Shown here: positions 25,961 to 36,192 of the stretch, in pieces
Layout of the letters: each line of letters begins with the position of its first letter
How positions within the stretch are numbered: position 1 is the first letter of the stretch
NCBI RefSeq assembly: GCF_000341225.1
Contig: NZ_ANAC01000011.1
Location: forward strand, 1-64,000
Direction: 5' to 3'
Source of the DNA: Nocardiopsis alba DSM 43377
GTDB lineage: Bacteria > Actinomycetota > Actinomycetes > Streptosporangiales > Streptosporangiaceae
DNA: 64,000 nucleotides
The notes under the pieces: generated by a model
The model's database searches: none
What the model saw: only the letters and a program-made list of their open reading frames with translations
What the model was told of the DNA's origin: nothing
Position numbers and translations under genes: made by a program

Positions 25961-28900
25961 CCGGGGTGCGGGAACGGACACGCAAGGAGCTCCTGAAGTA
26001 CCTGCTGACGCAGGTGCGGGAGGAGCGCTTGGGCGTCGAACGGGCGAAGGAGTTCATCCGCGCCATCGAATCCCCCCAGAGCGCGGCGGGCTCGGGAGAC
26101 GACCCGATCGCCGTGGTGGGGATCGCCTGCCGCCTTCCGGGCGCGTCGAACAAGGAGGAGTTCTGGGACAATCTCGCGGCGGGACGTGAGTCGATCGGCG
26201 ACTTCCCCCCGGCTCGCATGGAGGATCTGCGCCGGGTCCTGCCGAACCCCACCGACCTCAGCCGGGGCGGGTTCCTGGACCGTATCGACCTGTTCGACCC
26301 GGAGTACTTCGGGATCCCTCCGCGCGCGGCCATGGAACTCGACCCCTACCACCGGCAGGTGCTGGAGGTCCTCATCGAGACGATGGAGGACGCGGGTCAC
26401 GCCCGTGACTCCATGGACGGCGCTCCGGTCGGTGTCTTCGTCGGCAACGACCACTCGCACCGGTTGAGCATGTCCTATCTGCCGTTCCTTTCCGAGACGG
26501 ACTTCGCGGCGTTCACGGGGTCGTGGCCGGGCATGCTGGCCGGTCGGCTCTCCTATCACCTGAACCTGCGGGGGCCCGCCTCGGTCACCGACACCGGCTG
26601 CTCATCAGGGCTGGTGGCGCTCGACTCGGCGATGAAGGCCATCCGCCAGGGCGACTGCGACAGCGCCCTCGTCGCCGGGGTCAACCTGTTCCTCTCCCCG
26701 GGAAGCCTCGGTAGCGAGACCGAATCGGGAGACCACGTGCGGGCGTTCGACGCCCGTGCGCGAGGCACGGTCTGGAGCGAGGCCGTCGTCGGTGTCCACG
26801 TCAAACCGCTGGCCAGGGCCACGGCCGACGGAGACCACGTCTACGGGGTCATCCTCGGCAACGCCGTGAACAACGACGGTCGGAGCAACGGCATCACCGC
26901 CCCCAACGCCCGGGCCCAGAAGGAGGTGCTCGTGAAGGCCTGGAAGCGGGCCGGCGTCCCGCCGGAGTCGCTGTCCTACATCGAGGCGCACGGAACCGGA
27001 ACGGCCCTCGGGGACCCCATCGAGGTCAAGGGCCTCAAAGCCGCGTTCGGCGAGTTCACCGATCGCAGGCAGTTCTGCGCTCTGGGATCGGTGAAGTCGA
27101 ACGTCGGGCACACGGTCGGGGCCGCGGGGCTGGTGTCGCTGGTCAAGACCGTCCTGTGCCTCGATCGCCGGAAACTCCTCCCGTCGTTGCACTTCGACGT
27201 CCCCAACCGGTACCTCGACCTCGTCGACTCGCCGGTGTACATCAGTTCCCGGTTCGCGGAATGGGAACCGGGAGAGACGCCCCGGCGGGCGGGGGTGAGC
27301 AGCTTCAGCCTGACCGGGACCAACACCCATGTGGTGCTCGAGGAGGCGCCTCCGCTCCCGCCACGACCGAGGACGGACGGGGAGCCCCACCTCTTCGTGA
27401 TCTCGGCGCGCGACGAATCGCTGCTCGCACGGTCCGCGGCGCGGCACTTGGAGTTCCTCGACAGGAACCCCGAGTACCACCTCGACGACATCTGTCACAC
27501 CATGCGCGTGGGCCGTGAGCACCAGCCGGTGCGGGCCGCCGTCCTCTGCGAGGATCGCGCCGCCCTGCGGTCCGGCCTGGAGCGCCTCCTCCGTCCGTGC
27601 GATGAGCACGAGGAGCCGTTCCCCGACGGGCGTACGGCCGTCCTACGCGGGCGCCCCGAGGCCTCCGCCGCCGACCGTGGGCGGCGGAGCGGAGGAACAG
27701 TCCTCCCCTCCGGCGACGGAACCGACCGATGGACCGACCTCCCCGAACGGTTCCGGCGCCATCGGGACGTGGTGACCGCCTATCTCCTCCGTCGAGCCAG
27801 GCCCTTCGAGGCCCTCGCGGAGAGTGGCCGCCGGGTCCCGCTTCCCCCACAGCCCTTCGACCACGCCCGCTACTGGGACGAGACCGTGGTCGCGGCCTCG
27901 ACGCCCCCCATCGGGGGCGGCGAGGGAGACGCGGCGGGCACGGGCCGTCTGCGGGAGGTCCTGGAACGGTGGGCACGGGGCGTGGACGGCTCCGGCGACG
28001 CGCCCGAGCCGCTCACGGCGCACACCGTCGTCGCGGCGGTGTGGTCGGAGGTCCTCGGCCACGCCGAGATCGGCGGAGGCCAGGACCTCTTCTCCCTCGG
28101 GGGCGACTCCGTGTCCTCCCTGAAGATCGTCCAGCTGCTGAACGCGGAGTTCGACCTCGGCGTACCTCCGCCCCTACTGCTGAGGACGCCGGTGTTCGAC
28201 GACTTCGCCACCGCCGTCGCCGAGGAGTTCGGTCTCACCGAGGAACGGATCCGCGCCCACCTCGCCCGCGCCCCGGAGACCGCCGGAGACGGTGACGGAC
28301 CCGTCGGCGAAGAGCCCCGGGAGTACGAGCTCCCGCTCACCGCGTCCCAGCGGTCCATGTTCCACTCCTCCGACCTGGTGGCCGACTCGGTCGCGTACAA
28401 CATCACCGGGCTGACGATCAGTGACGAGACGATCGACATCGCCCGTCTCGAAGCGGGTATGCGCGATCTCGTGCGCCGCCACGACAGCCTTCGCGCGACC
28501 TTCCACCTCGTCGACGGCGAACCGGTGCAGCGCGTCCACGCCGACGTCGAGGTCTCGGTGGAACATCGCCTCCTGGACGCCCCCGGCCCCGGAGAGAGCC
28601 ACGAGGACCGGGCCCGGGAGCAGATGGCGTCCTTCGTGCGGCCGTTCCGGCTCGACCGGGGCCCGCTCTTCCGCATCGGCTGCTTCGACTTCGGTGACGG
28701 CGTGAGCTGCGTGGCGATCGACTTCCACCACATCGTCACCGATGGCACGTCGATGGGGATCCTCTTCCGCGATCTCGCGGCGATCGTGGAGGGGGCCGAG
28801 CTCCACGCGCCGACCCGCGGCTACCGTTCGGCGGTGATCGGACTGCTCGAACTGGAGGAGTCCGAGGAGGTCCTGCGCGGGCGCCGGTACTGGCGGGACC

Positions 28901-31900
28901 GGTTCGCCGACGGCGTCCCGGTGCTGGACCTGGTCACCGACCGGCAGCGGACCGACGCCGTCTCCGGGGCGGGAGCGACCCTGTTCACCGAGGCGGACGC
29001 CGCGACCCTCGACGCGGTGAAGGAGTACGCGCGAGCCCGTAACCTGACGCCCTCCATGGTGTTGCTGGGGGTCTTCCAACAGCTGCTGAGTCGGCTCGGC
29101 GGGCAGCGCGACGTCGTCGTCGGCATGCCCGTCCACGGTCGGCCGGACGCCGGCTACTCCGATGTCGTGGGCATGTTCGTGAACACGCTGCCACTGCGAA
29201 CGTCCGTCGAAGGCGACCACGGTGTCGGCCGGTTCTACTCCTCCCTGCGGTCCACGGTGCTGGAGGCGTTCGAGCACCAGAACTGCCCGCTGGAACTGAT
29301 CATCGAAGACCTGCGGCCGCCGCGTGAACCCGGGCGCCGTCCGCTGTTCGACACCTGCTTCGTCTACCAGAACACCGACATGGGCCTGGAGCACTCCGGG
29401 GAACGGGTGGTGACGTTCGACGACGGCAGCGCCAAGTACGACATCACGCTCAGCGCCCGCGAATCCGGCGGACGGCTGCTGATGGAGTGGGAGTACTCCA
29501 CCGCACTGTTCCGGGAGGAGACGCTGCGGCTCTACGCCGACCGCTACATGACGCTGCTGCGCTCCGTCCTCGCCGCGGACGACTCGGACGCGTTGGGCAC
29601 GCTCCCCCTGGTGCCGGAGCGGGAGACCGAGCTGATCCGGAGCTTCGCCACGACACCGTCTCCGCGGCCGGAGGAGCACGGTGTCGCGGGGCTCTTCGAG
29701 CGACAGGCCGCCGCCGCGCCCGAACGCACGGCGCTGATCGCCGGTGACGAGCGGGTCTCGTACGGCGAGCTCAACGCGCGGGCGAACCGGGTCGCGCACC
29801 ACCTGGTCCGGCAGGGGGCCGCACCGGGGTCGCCGGTCGCGATCCTCGCGGACCGCTCGCCGGAGATGGTCGTCGCCGTCCTCGGAGTGTTGAAGGCCGG
29901 GTGCTACTACGTGCCCCTCAACCCCGAGTTCCCCGGCGAACGTCTCGGCCTGATGTTGCGGGACTCGGGCGCGGAGTTCGTCGTGACCACGGCCGGACGG
30001 GCGGAACGGGCCGCCGGGTTCGCCGACGAACGGGTCCGGATCGTGGAGTCGGCCACGGCCGAGTCCACGGCCGGCCCCGAGGACGCCCTCGACCCGGGCC
30101 TGTCGGGCGGCGGCGAGGATCCGATCTACGTCATGTACACCTCCGGCACCACCGGTGTCCCGAAGGGCACGGTGATCCGGCACGAGAGCGTGCTGCGCGT
30201 GGTGCGCGGATCGGTGTTCTACACCGCAGGCCCCGACGACGTCTTCCTGTTGATGTCGGACTACTCCTTCGATGGGGCGGTCTACGACATGTTCGGCGCG
30301 CTCACGAACGGTGCGTCGCTCGTCGTCCTGGAACGGGCGCAGGTGCTGGACCTCGACCGGCTCGGTTCGGAGATCGAACGCCACGGCGTCACCAGCTTCT
30401 TCATCACGGCCACCATGTTCCACGCCCTGATCGACAACGTTCCGGAGCGCCTGGGAGGCATCCGTAGGTTGATCTTCGGGGGAGAGGCGGCCTCGCCCGC
30501 CCACGTCGAGCGGGCCTTCCGCCTCCTCGGCCCGGGGAGGATCGCCAACGGCTACGGGCCGACGGAGTCCACGGTCTTCGCCGCCGTGCACGTCTTCGAC
30601 TCCTATGAGGAGCGGGAGGCCGTACCCATCGGCCGTCCCATCAACGACACCTCGCTGTACGTCCTCGACGAGGCTCTGAGGATGCGGCCGATCGGGGTCC
30701 CCGGCGAGCTCTGCATCGGCGGCGCGGGGTTGGCCGACGGCTACCTGAACCAGCCCGGGCTGACGGCCGAGCGTTTCGTGGAGTCGCCCGACGTCCCCGG
30801 AGTCCGGCTGTACAGGACCGGCGACCTGGCCACCCTCCGGAGCAACGGGCTGTTCTTCTACACGGGCCGTATCGACCAGCAGGTCAAGCTGCGGGGCCAC
30901 CGCGTCGAGACCGCCGAGATCGTGCACGCCGCGGTCGACGAACCGGACGTCCGGTGGGCTCACGCCGCGGTCCACGAGGCCGGCGAGGGCGGCGGAAGCC
31001 TCTGCCTGTGGGTCCGCTACGAGGACGGCGCCGAAGCCGACGAGGCGCGCCTGCGTTCCGCCCTGAGCCGACGGCTGCCCGACTACATGGTGCCGTCGTT
31101 CATCGTCCGGGTCGACGAGGACGTCCGCTTTACCGACAACGGCAAGCTGGACGTGGCGGCGCTGCCGGCTCCGGACCTCTCCGCGGCTGCGACCGCGACT
31201 CCGCCGCGGACCGGGGCCGAGCGGCGGATCGCCTCGGCCTGGGCGCGTGCCCTGGGTGCCGAGGTGGCCGACATCGACGCGAACTTCTTCGCCCTCGGCG
31301 GGGATTCGATCAAGGCGATCCAGATCGCGGCCGCGCTCAAGCGGGAGGGGCTGGTGATCCGGGCATCGGATCTGCTCGAGAACCAGACCGTGCGCATGCT
31401 GGCCGGGCGGGCGTCCGTCGACCGGGGCGAGGAACGGCTCCACGACCAGAACCCCGTGTCGGGGCCCTTGGTCCCCAGCCCCGTCCAACAGGAGTTCGTG
31501 GACGCGGTCGACGACCGCCACCGGGTCTTCACCCAGAGCGTGCTGCTCACCTCCGAGACCCCGCTGCCCGAACGGGCCCTGGTGGAGGCGGTCGAGCGGC
31601 TGGTCCGCTTCCACGACGCCCTGCGCGTTCGACTCGACGGTGACGCGCTGGTGCTGTGCGATCCCGACGCGGAACGATCGGTCCACTCCGAGACGGCGCC
31701 CGCCGGCCTGGCCGGGGAGGAGCTCACCGACTACCTGAGGACGCTCCAGAGGCGGGTGGACGTGGAATCCGGCCCCGCCGTAGCACTGGCGACGGGGCTC
31801 GGGGAGAGGGGCGAACAGTGCGCGCTGGCCGTCCACCACCTGGCCGTGGACGTGGTCTCGTGGGGGATCCTGATCGAGGACCTGCTGTCCTGCCTCGCGG

Positions 31901-32814
31901 ACCCGTCCGCTCCGCTCGCCCCCAAGACCGTGTCGTTCCCGTCGTGGACCGCGGAACTGGCGGCACACGCGCGGGAAGGGGGATTTCGCGATCAGAGGCC
32001 GTACTGGACCGGCCTGGCCCGGCGGGCCGACGCGGCGGGAAGGATGTTCGACGAGGACGACGTCCGGCGCGCGGACACCGTCTCGGAAGTGCTCCGCTTC
32101 CCGGCGGCCGAGGTCAAGGAGGTGTTCGACGCGGCCCGCACGTCCCACGGAGTGGAGCCCGGTCAGACCGTCCTCGCCATCATCGCCCGTGCCCTGGGCG
32201 CCTGGCGGGACCGCGACCGGATCCTGGTCGCCCTCGAAGGGCACGGGCGGGAGCGGTTCTCCGAGGAGCGGGACCTGACCCGGACGGTGGGATGGTTCAC
32301 CTCCGTCTTCCCCCATCTCGTGCGGGTCGAGGACGGGGTCGCGGACACCCTGCACGCCGTCCGCCGCTCGTTCGACCGGCTTCCCGGCAAGGGGTCCGGT
32401 TACGGTCCTCTGCGCCGATTCGACCCGGGGACGGGTGAGGACGGTGCCCTGCTCACCGGAATCCGTCCGCAGGTCGGCGTCAACTACCTCGGCGAGCAGG
32501 GCGGGCGCACGGAGGGTGTCGAGGTCGTCCATCTGCCGGCGGAGGTCACCGTCGACGAGGACCTCCGTTCCCCTCGGGTCCTCGACGTCATCGCCTGGCG
32601 TAGAGAGGGGGATCTGCTGATCGAGCTGCGTCATCCGGCGGCGTGGCGGGCCCGCGGAGACGACCGGGCCCTGGCCGACGCCGTTCGGAAGGAGTTCCAC
32701 ACCGTCCGTGACGCGGTGACGGCACCGGACCGGCCGGGCTTTCGCACCTCGTCCTCGGTCCGGCCGGGTGTGCTGGACGACATCCTCGCCGGTCTCGGAG
32801 GTGGAGAGCGGTGA
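25954..32814 (+). CDS. Hybrid AT-less PKS-NRPS: KS-PCP-C-A-PCP-E
   Basis: Protein of 2286 residues. KS (about 45-465) has Cys216 in an unusual DTGCSSG context, EAHGTGTALGD and KSNVGH. It is followed by a linker with no AT, KR or DH and a carrier (Ser719 in LGGDSVS), so the ketide should stay as a beta-ketone unless something acts in trans. Then come a C domain (HHIVTDG from about 925), an A domain (YTSGTTGVPKG near 1395) and a PCP (Ser1785 in LGGDSIK). The last domain is an epimerisation domain with HHLAVDVVSW (from 1961), RTVGWFTSVFP, a YGPLRR motif and NYLG. The A-domain code reads D-G-Y-F-I-G-G-V-F-K, which suggests a small aliphatic residue such as Val or Ile, with low certainty. The E domain predicts the D form. 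Confidence 0.9.
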   Translation: MVTGVRERTRKELLKYLLTQVREERLGVERAKEFIRAIESPQSAAGSGDDPIAVVGIACRLPGASNKEEFWDNLAAGRESIGDFPPARMEDLRRVLPNPTDLSRGGFLDRIDLFDPEYFGIPPRAAMELDPYHRQVLEVLIETMEDAGHARDSMDGAPVGVFVGNDHSHRLSMSYLPFLSETDFAAFTGSWPGMLAGRLSYHLNLRGPASVTDTGCSSGLVALDSAMKAIRQGDCDSALVAGVNLFLSPGSLGSETESGDHVRAFDARARGTVWSEAVVGVHVKPLARATADGDHVYGVILGNAVNNDGRSNGITAPNARAQKEVLVKAWKRAGVPPESLSYIEAHGTGTALGDPIEVKGLKAAFGEFTDRRQFCALGSVKSNVGHTVGAAGLVSLVKTVLCLDRRKLLPSLHFDVPNRYLDLVDSPVYISSRFAEWEPGETPRRAGVSSFSLTGTNTHVVLEEAPPLPPRPRTDGEPHLFVISARDESLLARSAARHLEFLDRNPEYHLDDICHTMRVGREHQPVRAAVLCEDRAALRSGLERLLRPCDEHEEPFPDGRTAVLRGRPEASAADRGRRSGGTVLPSGDGTDRWTDLPERFRRHRDVVTAYLLRRARPFEALAESGRRVPLPPQPFDHARYWDETVVAASTPPIGGGEGDAAGTGRLREVLERWARGVDGSGDAPEPLTAHTVVAAVWSEVLGHAEIGGGQDLFSLGGDSVSSLKIVQLLNAEFDLGVPPPLLLRTPVFDDFATAVAEEFGLTEERIRAHLARAPETAGDGDGPVGEEPREYELPLTASQRSMFHSSDLVADSVAYNITGLTISDETIDIARLEAGMRDLVRRHDSLRATFHLVDGEPVQRVHADVEVSVEHRLLDAPGPGESHEDRAREQMASFVRPFRLDRGPLFRIGCFDFGDGVSCVAIDFHHIVTDGTSMGILFRDLAAIVEGAELHAPTRGYRSAVIGLLELEESEEVLRGRRYWRDRFADGVPVLDLVTDRQRTDAVSGAGATLFTEADAATLDAVKEYARARNLTPSMVLLGVFQQLLSRLGGQRDVVVGMPVHGRPDAGYSDVVGMFVNTLPLRTSVEGDHGVGRFYSSLRSTVLEAFEHQNCPLELIIEDLRPPREPGRRPLFDTCFVYQNTDMGLEHSGERVVTFDDGSAKYDITLSARESGGRLLMEWEYSTALFREETLRLYADRYMTLLRSVLAADDSDALGTLPLVPERETELIRSFATTPSPRPEEHGVAGLFERQAAAAPERTALIAGDERVSYGELNARANRVAHHLVRQGAAPGSPVAILADRSPEMVVAVLGVLKAGCYYVPLNPEFPGERLGLMLRDSGAEFVVTTAGRAERAAGFADERVRIVESATAESTAGPEDALDPGLSGGGEDPIYVMYTSGTTGVPKGTVIRHESVLRVVRGSVFYTAGPDDVFLLMSDYSFDGAVYDMFGALTNGASLVVLERAQVLDLDRLGSEIERHGVTSFFITATMFHALIDNVPERLGGIRRLIFGGEAASPAHVERAFRLLGPGRIANGYGPTESTVFAAVHVFDSYEEREAVPIGRPINDTSLYVLDEALRMRPIGVPGELCIGGAGLADGYLNQPGLTAERFVESPDVPGVRLYRTGDLATLRSNGLFFYTGRIDQQVKLRGHRVETAEIVHAAVDEPDVRWAHAAVHEAGEGGGSLCLWVRYEDGAEADEARLRSALSRRLPDYMVPSFIVRVDEDVRFTDNGKLDVAALPAPDLSAAATATPPRTGAERRIASAWARALGAEVADIDANFFALGGDSIKAIQIAAALKREGLVIRASDLLENQTVRMLAGRASVDRGEERLHDQNPVSGPLVPSPVQQEFVDAVDDRHRVFTQSVLLTSETPLPERALVEAVERLVRFHDALRVRLDGDALVLCDPDAERSVHSETAPAGLAGEELTDYLRTLQRRVDVESGPAVALATGLGERGEQCALAVHHLAVDVVSWGILIEDLLSCLADPSAPLAPKTVSFPSWTAELAAHAREGGFRDQRPYWTGLARRADAAGRMFDEDDVRRADTVSEVLRFPAAEVKEVFDAARTSHGVEPGQTVLAIIARALGAWRDRDRILVALEGHGRERFSEERDLTRTVGWFTSVFPHLVRVEDGVADTLHAVRRSFDRLPGKGSGYGPLRRFDPGTGEDGALLTGIRPQVGVNYLGEQGGRTEGVEVVHLPAEVTVDEDLRSPRVLDVIAWRREGDLLIELRHPAAWRARGDDRALADAVRKEFHTVRDAVTAPDRPGFRTSSSVRPGVLDDILAGLGGGER

Positions 32815-32904
32815 CGGTCACCGCCGGGCCCCGACCGGGCACGGACCCCTCCCCCTCGGAACCCGCGTCCTCGCCGCACGTGGCGTACAGAGAGAGCTCA
32901 GTTC

Positions 32905-35900
32905 ATGATTGACACAGAGAACATCGAATCGGTCTCCGGCCTCGCCGCGATGCAGAAGGGCATGTTCTTCAGCTACGCCGTCGACACCGGATCCGACGCG
33001 TACGTGGAACAGTTCGACTTCACCGGTACCGGCGACGTGGACGCCGACCGGCTGCGCGAGGCGCTCGTGGCCACCTCGCGCCACTACAGCGTGCTGCGGA
33101 CGGTCTTCTCCTTCGAGCGGACCGACGACCCCTACCAGCTGGTCCTCAAGGAGTGGCCGCCCCGGTTCGAGGTGATCGACCACCGCGACCGGGAGGACGC
33201 CGCACAGGCGGTCGAGGAGTTCAAGGCCGCCGACCGGGCCAGGGGCTTCGACCTCGGTGCGGACGTGCTGCTGCGGGCGGCGCTGCTGCGGACCGGCGAC
33301 GGCCACTGGCACCTGGTCGTCACCTTCCACCACATCATCCTGGACGGCTGGTCGCTGGCACCGCTGTTCCAGACCTGGTTCGGGTACTACGACGAACTGG
33401 TCCGCACCGGTTCGCTCACCCAACGGTACGAGGACCGCCCGTACTCCGACTACGTCTCCTGGTACGAGGACCGGCACGACGAGGACGAGGCGCGGCGGTT
33501 CTGGACGGAGGAGCTGGACGGATACGAGCGTCCCGCGTCGCTCCCTCGGGACCGTCGCGGCGCGCCGTCCGCGGTGCCCGAGAGATCAGCGGACTACGTC
33601 GACGCGACCCATCGGTTCGAGCTGCCGCGGCACCTCCACGACGGTCTGGTGTCCCTCGCGCGTCGGCTCTCGGTGACGCCCAACAGCGTCTTCCAAACGG
33701 TGTGGGGCGTGGTGCTACAGAAGTTCACCTACACCGACGACGTCGTCTTCGGCAGCGTGGTCTCCGGGCGCAACGCCGACATGGACGGCATCGAGGAGAT
33801 GCTCGGCCTGTTCACCAACACCCGGCCGGTGCGGGTGACGGCGGGGGAGGACACGGGGTTCGCGGACCTGTGCCGTGCGGTGCACGCGGACTCTCTGAGG
33901 GCGAGCGGCCACGAGCACTTCCCGCTGCACGAGGTGCAGAGCCTGTCGCCGCTGCGCAACGCGCTGTTGAACCACGTGATCGCCTTCGAGAACTATCCGC
34001 TGTCGGAGCGGCTGCGGGACTTCGGGGTGGGAGAGGACGGCGGTCCTCGCCTCCACGGCGTCGAGGTCTTCGAACGGACCGATTACGACTTCAACATCGT
34101 GGTCACCCCCGGCGCCCGCATGGGCGTTGCCTTCCTCTACAACGCCGCCGTCCACTCGGACGGTCTGATGGAGACGCTGGAACGGTGCCTGGTCGCCGTC
34201 CTGTCCGCCGTGGTCCGGGACGCCGACGTCCGGGTCAGGGACATCGGAATGTGGGAGCCGGAGCCGCGCGTGTCGGAGCCCGCGCCGACCGGCGCGGGTA
34301 GGATCCCGATCGATTCCTCCCTGGTGGAGGTGTTCGGGGAGGTCGTCCGTACGCACGCCGACCGGACCGCCATGGTCTGGAGAGGCACGGAGTACACCTA
34401 CCGGACCCTGGACCGCTGGTCGGACGCGGTCGCCCGGACCCTCATCGACCGGGGCGTCGGCGGGGGCACCGGGATCGGGGTCCTGGCGGACCGCCGTCCC
34501 GAACTGGTGGTGGCCCTTCTCGCGATCCTCAAGACCGGGAACCACTATGTCCCGGTCGACGTCAAGGACGCCCCGGTACGCATCGAGACCGTCCTGGCCG
34601 ACGCCGGGGTGCGACACCTGTGCACCGTCGCGGACTTCACCGACCTGGTCCCGAGCTCGGTGGAGGCCCTCCTGGTCGAGGGGCCCGGAGAGGACACCGG
34701 CCGGGACGCCCCGGAGCCGCCGAGGATCAGTGGCGAGGACCGCGCCTACCTCATGTACACCTCCGGGTCGACGGGCGTGCCCAAGGGCTGCTACATCACG
34801 CACCGCAACGTGCTCCGGCTCTTCGCCGACCAGGAGTTCGTGGACTTCCGCGAGGAGCAGTCCATTCTGTTCGTCAACTCGCCCGCCTTCGACGGAAGCA
34901 CCCTCGAAGTGTGGGGGGCGCTGCTGAGCGGGGGGACGCTCGTCCTCCCCGACGACGAACTGGACCTGCTCGACGCCGATCGCTTCCGGGACACGATCGT
35001 CCGGCACGGAGTCCGGAACGTCACCATCCCGACGGTGCTCTTCAACCAGCACGGCGACCACGATCCGAAGATCTTCGCGCCGCTGCGATACCTGTGCGTA
35101 GTGGGCAGCGCGCTGTCGGTCCGACACGTCGCGAAGGTGGCCCAGGCCTGTCCGGACGTGAAGCTCGTCAACGGATACGGGCCGACCGAGAACACGGTGT
35201 TCTCCACGACGCACACCATCCGGCCGGAGGACCTCGAGGGTGCGCGCGTCCCCATCGGCCGGGCGGTCGCCCATTCGACCGCCCATGTCCTGGACAACGG
35301 CCTGAACCCTCTGCCGCCGGGCGCGGTCGGAGAGCTGTGCGTCGGAGGAGAGGGCGTGTCCACCGGCTACCACGACCGGCCGGATCTGAACCGCGAGCGG
35401 TTCGTCTCCCTCGCGAGGATCCCCGGAGAACGCCTCTATCGCACCGGGGACCTGGTTCGCGAGCTTCCCGACGGCACCCTGGACTGCCTCGGCCGCATGG
35501 ACGACCAGGTGAAGGTCGGCGGATTCCGGGTCGAGCTGGGCGAGGTGGAGAACGCCCTGTGCTCGGTCGAGGGAGTGAAGGAGGCCGTGGTGACCACCGT
35601 CGAGCTCGAGCACGGCACACGGCTCGCCGGATACTACGTGGCCGACGGGGAACTGACCCCCGACCGTGTGCAGCGGGAGCTGGGCACGAAGGTGGCCGGC
35701 TACATGATCCCCGCCTCGGTGACGCGGATCGAGGCCGTCCCGATCAACCGCAACGGGAAGGTCGACAAGGAGAGGCTGGAGAGCTCCCGTCTTCGCGCCG
35801 TGGCCGACCGCGCCCGCCGGGACCCGGGGCCGGCCCACGGCACCGAGCGGATCCTGCACGAGATCGTGGCGGACGTCCTCGAGGTCGACAGCGGTGACGT

Positions 35901-36192
35901 CGACGTCGAGCGGAACTTCTTCGACCTGGGCGTGACCTCGTTGACGCTGTTGGCGATCAGGAACCGGCTGCGCGCGAAGGCCGACCGCGATCTGCCGTTG
36001 ACGTTGTTCTTCGAGTTCACCTCGATCTCCGCGCTGGCGGAGCACCTCGACTCGGGTTCGGTCGCCGGACCGTCCGTGGACGAGGAACCCGAGGACGAGC
36101 CTGAGCAGGAGCAGGCGTTAAGGACACAGCTGTTGATGGCCCGGATGATGGACGACAGTGAAGGGGGCGTCGACGATGTCCGACGCGACTGA
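32905..36192 (+). CDS. NRPS module: C-A-PCP
   Basis: Protein of 1095 residues. The condensation domain (about 8-450) has HHIILDG from residue 142. Because it follows an epimerisation domain it is expected to take a D-configured donor. The adenylation domain (about 475-960) has YTSGSTGVPKG near 618, NGYGPTEN, YRTGD and NGKVDK. The carrier has Ser1012 in LGVTSLT. My reading of the specificity code is D-G-L-T-C-V-G-V-F-K, which I cannot match to a known substrate. The C-terminal tail is strongly acidic and may be a docking segment for the next protein. A 90-base gap precedes the gene, and its end overlaps the next gene by 17 bases. Confidence 0.9.
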   Translation: MIDTENIESVSGLAAMQKGMFFSYAVDTGSDAYVEQFDFTGTGDVDADRLREALVATSRHYSVLRTVFSFERTDDPYQLVLKEWPPRFEVIDHRDREDAAQAVEEFKAADRARGFDLGADVLLRAALLRTGDGHWHLVVTFHHIILDGWSLAPLFQTWFGYYDELVRTGSLTQRYEDRPYSDYVSWYEDRHDEDEARRFWTEELDGYERPASLPRDRRGAPSAVPERSADYVDATHRFELPRHLHDGLVSLARRLSVTPNSVFQTVWGVVLQKFTYTDDVVFGSVVSGRNADMDGIEEMLGLFTNTRPVRVTAGEDTGFADLCRAVHADSLRASGHEHFPLHEVQSLSPLRNALLNHVIAFENYPLSERLRDFGVGEDGGPRLHGVEVFERTDYDFNIVVTPGARMGVAFLYNAAVHSDGLMETLERCLVAVLSAVVRDADVRVRDIGMWEPEPRVSEPAPTGAGRIPIDSSLVEVFGEVVRTHADRTAMVWRGTEYTYRTLDRWSDAVARTLIDRGVGGGTGIGVLADRRPELVVALLAILKTGNHYVPVDVKDAPVRIETVLADAGVRHLCTVADFTDLVPSSVEALLVEGPGEDTGRDAPEPPRISGEDRAYLMYTSGSTGVPKGCYITHRNVLRLFADQEFVDFREEQSILFVNSPAFDGSTLEVWGALLSGGTLVLPDDELDLLDADRFRDTIVRHGVRNVTIPTVLFNQHGDHDPKIFAPLRYLCVVGSALSVRHVAKVAQACPDVKLVNGYGPTENTVFSTTHTIRPEDLEGARVPIGRAVAHSTAHVLDNGLNPLPPGAVGELCVGGEGVSTGYHDRPDLNRERFVSLARIPGERLYRTGDLVRELPDGTLDCLGRMDDQVKVGGFRVELGEVENALCSVEGVKEAVVTTVELEHGTRLAGYYVADGELTPDRVQRELGTKVAGYMIPASVTRIEAVPINRNGKVDKERLESSRLRAVADRARRDPGPAHGTERILHEIVADVLEVDSGDVDVERNFFDLGVTSLTLLAIRNRLRAKADRDLPLTLFFEFTSISALAEHLDSGSVAGPSVDEEPEDEPEQEQALRTQLLMARMMDDSEGGVDDVRRD

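Noticed and set aside
32600-32904. A small gene in the gap between the KS-PCP-C-A-PCP-E gene and the C-A-PCP gene
   Set aside because: Frames here are short, Arg/Pro-rich and unsupported by a ribosome binding site; the 90-base gap looks like a leader only.
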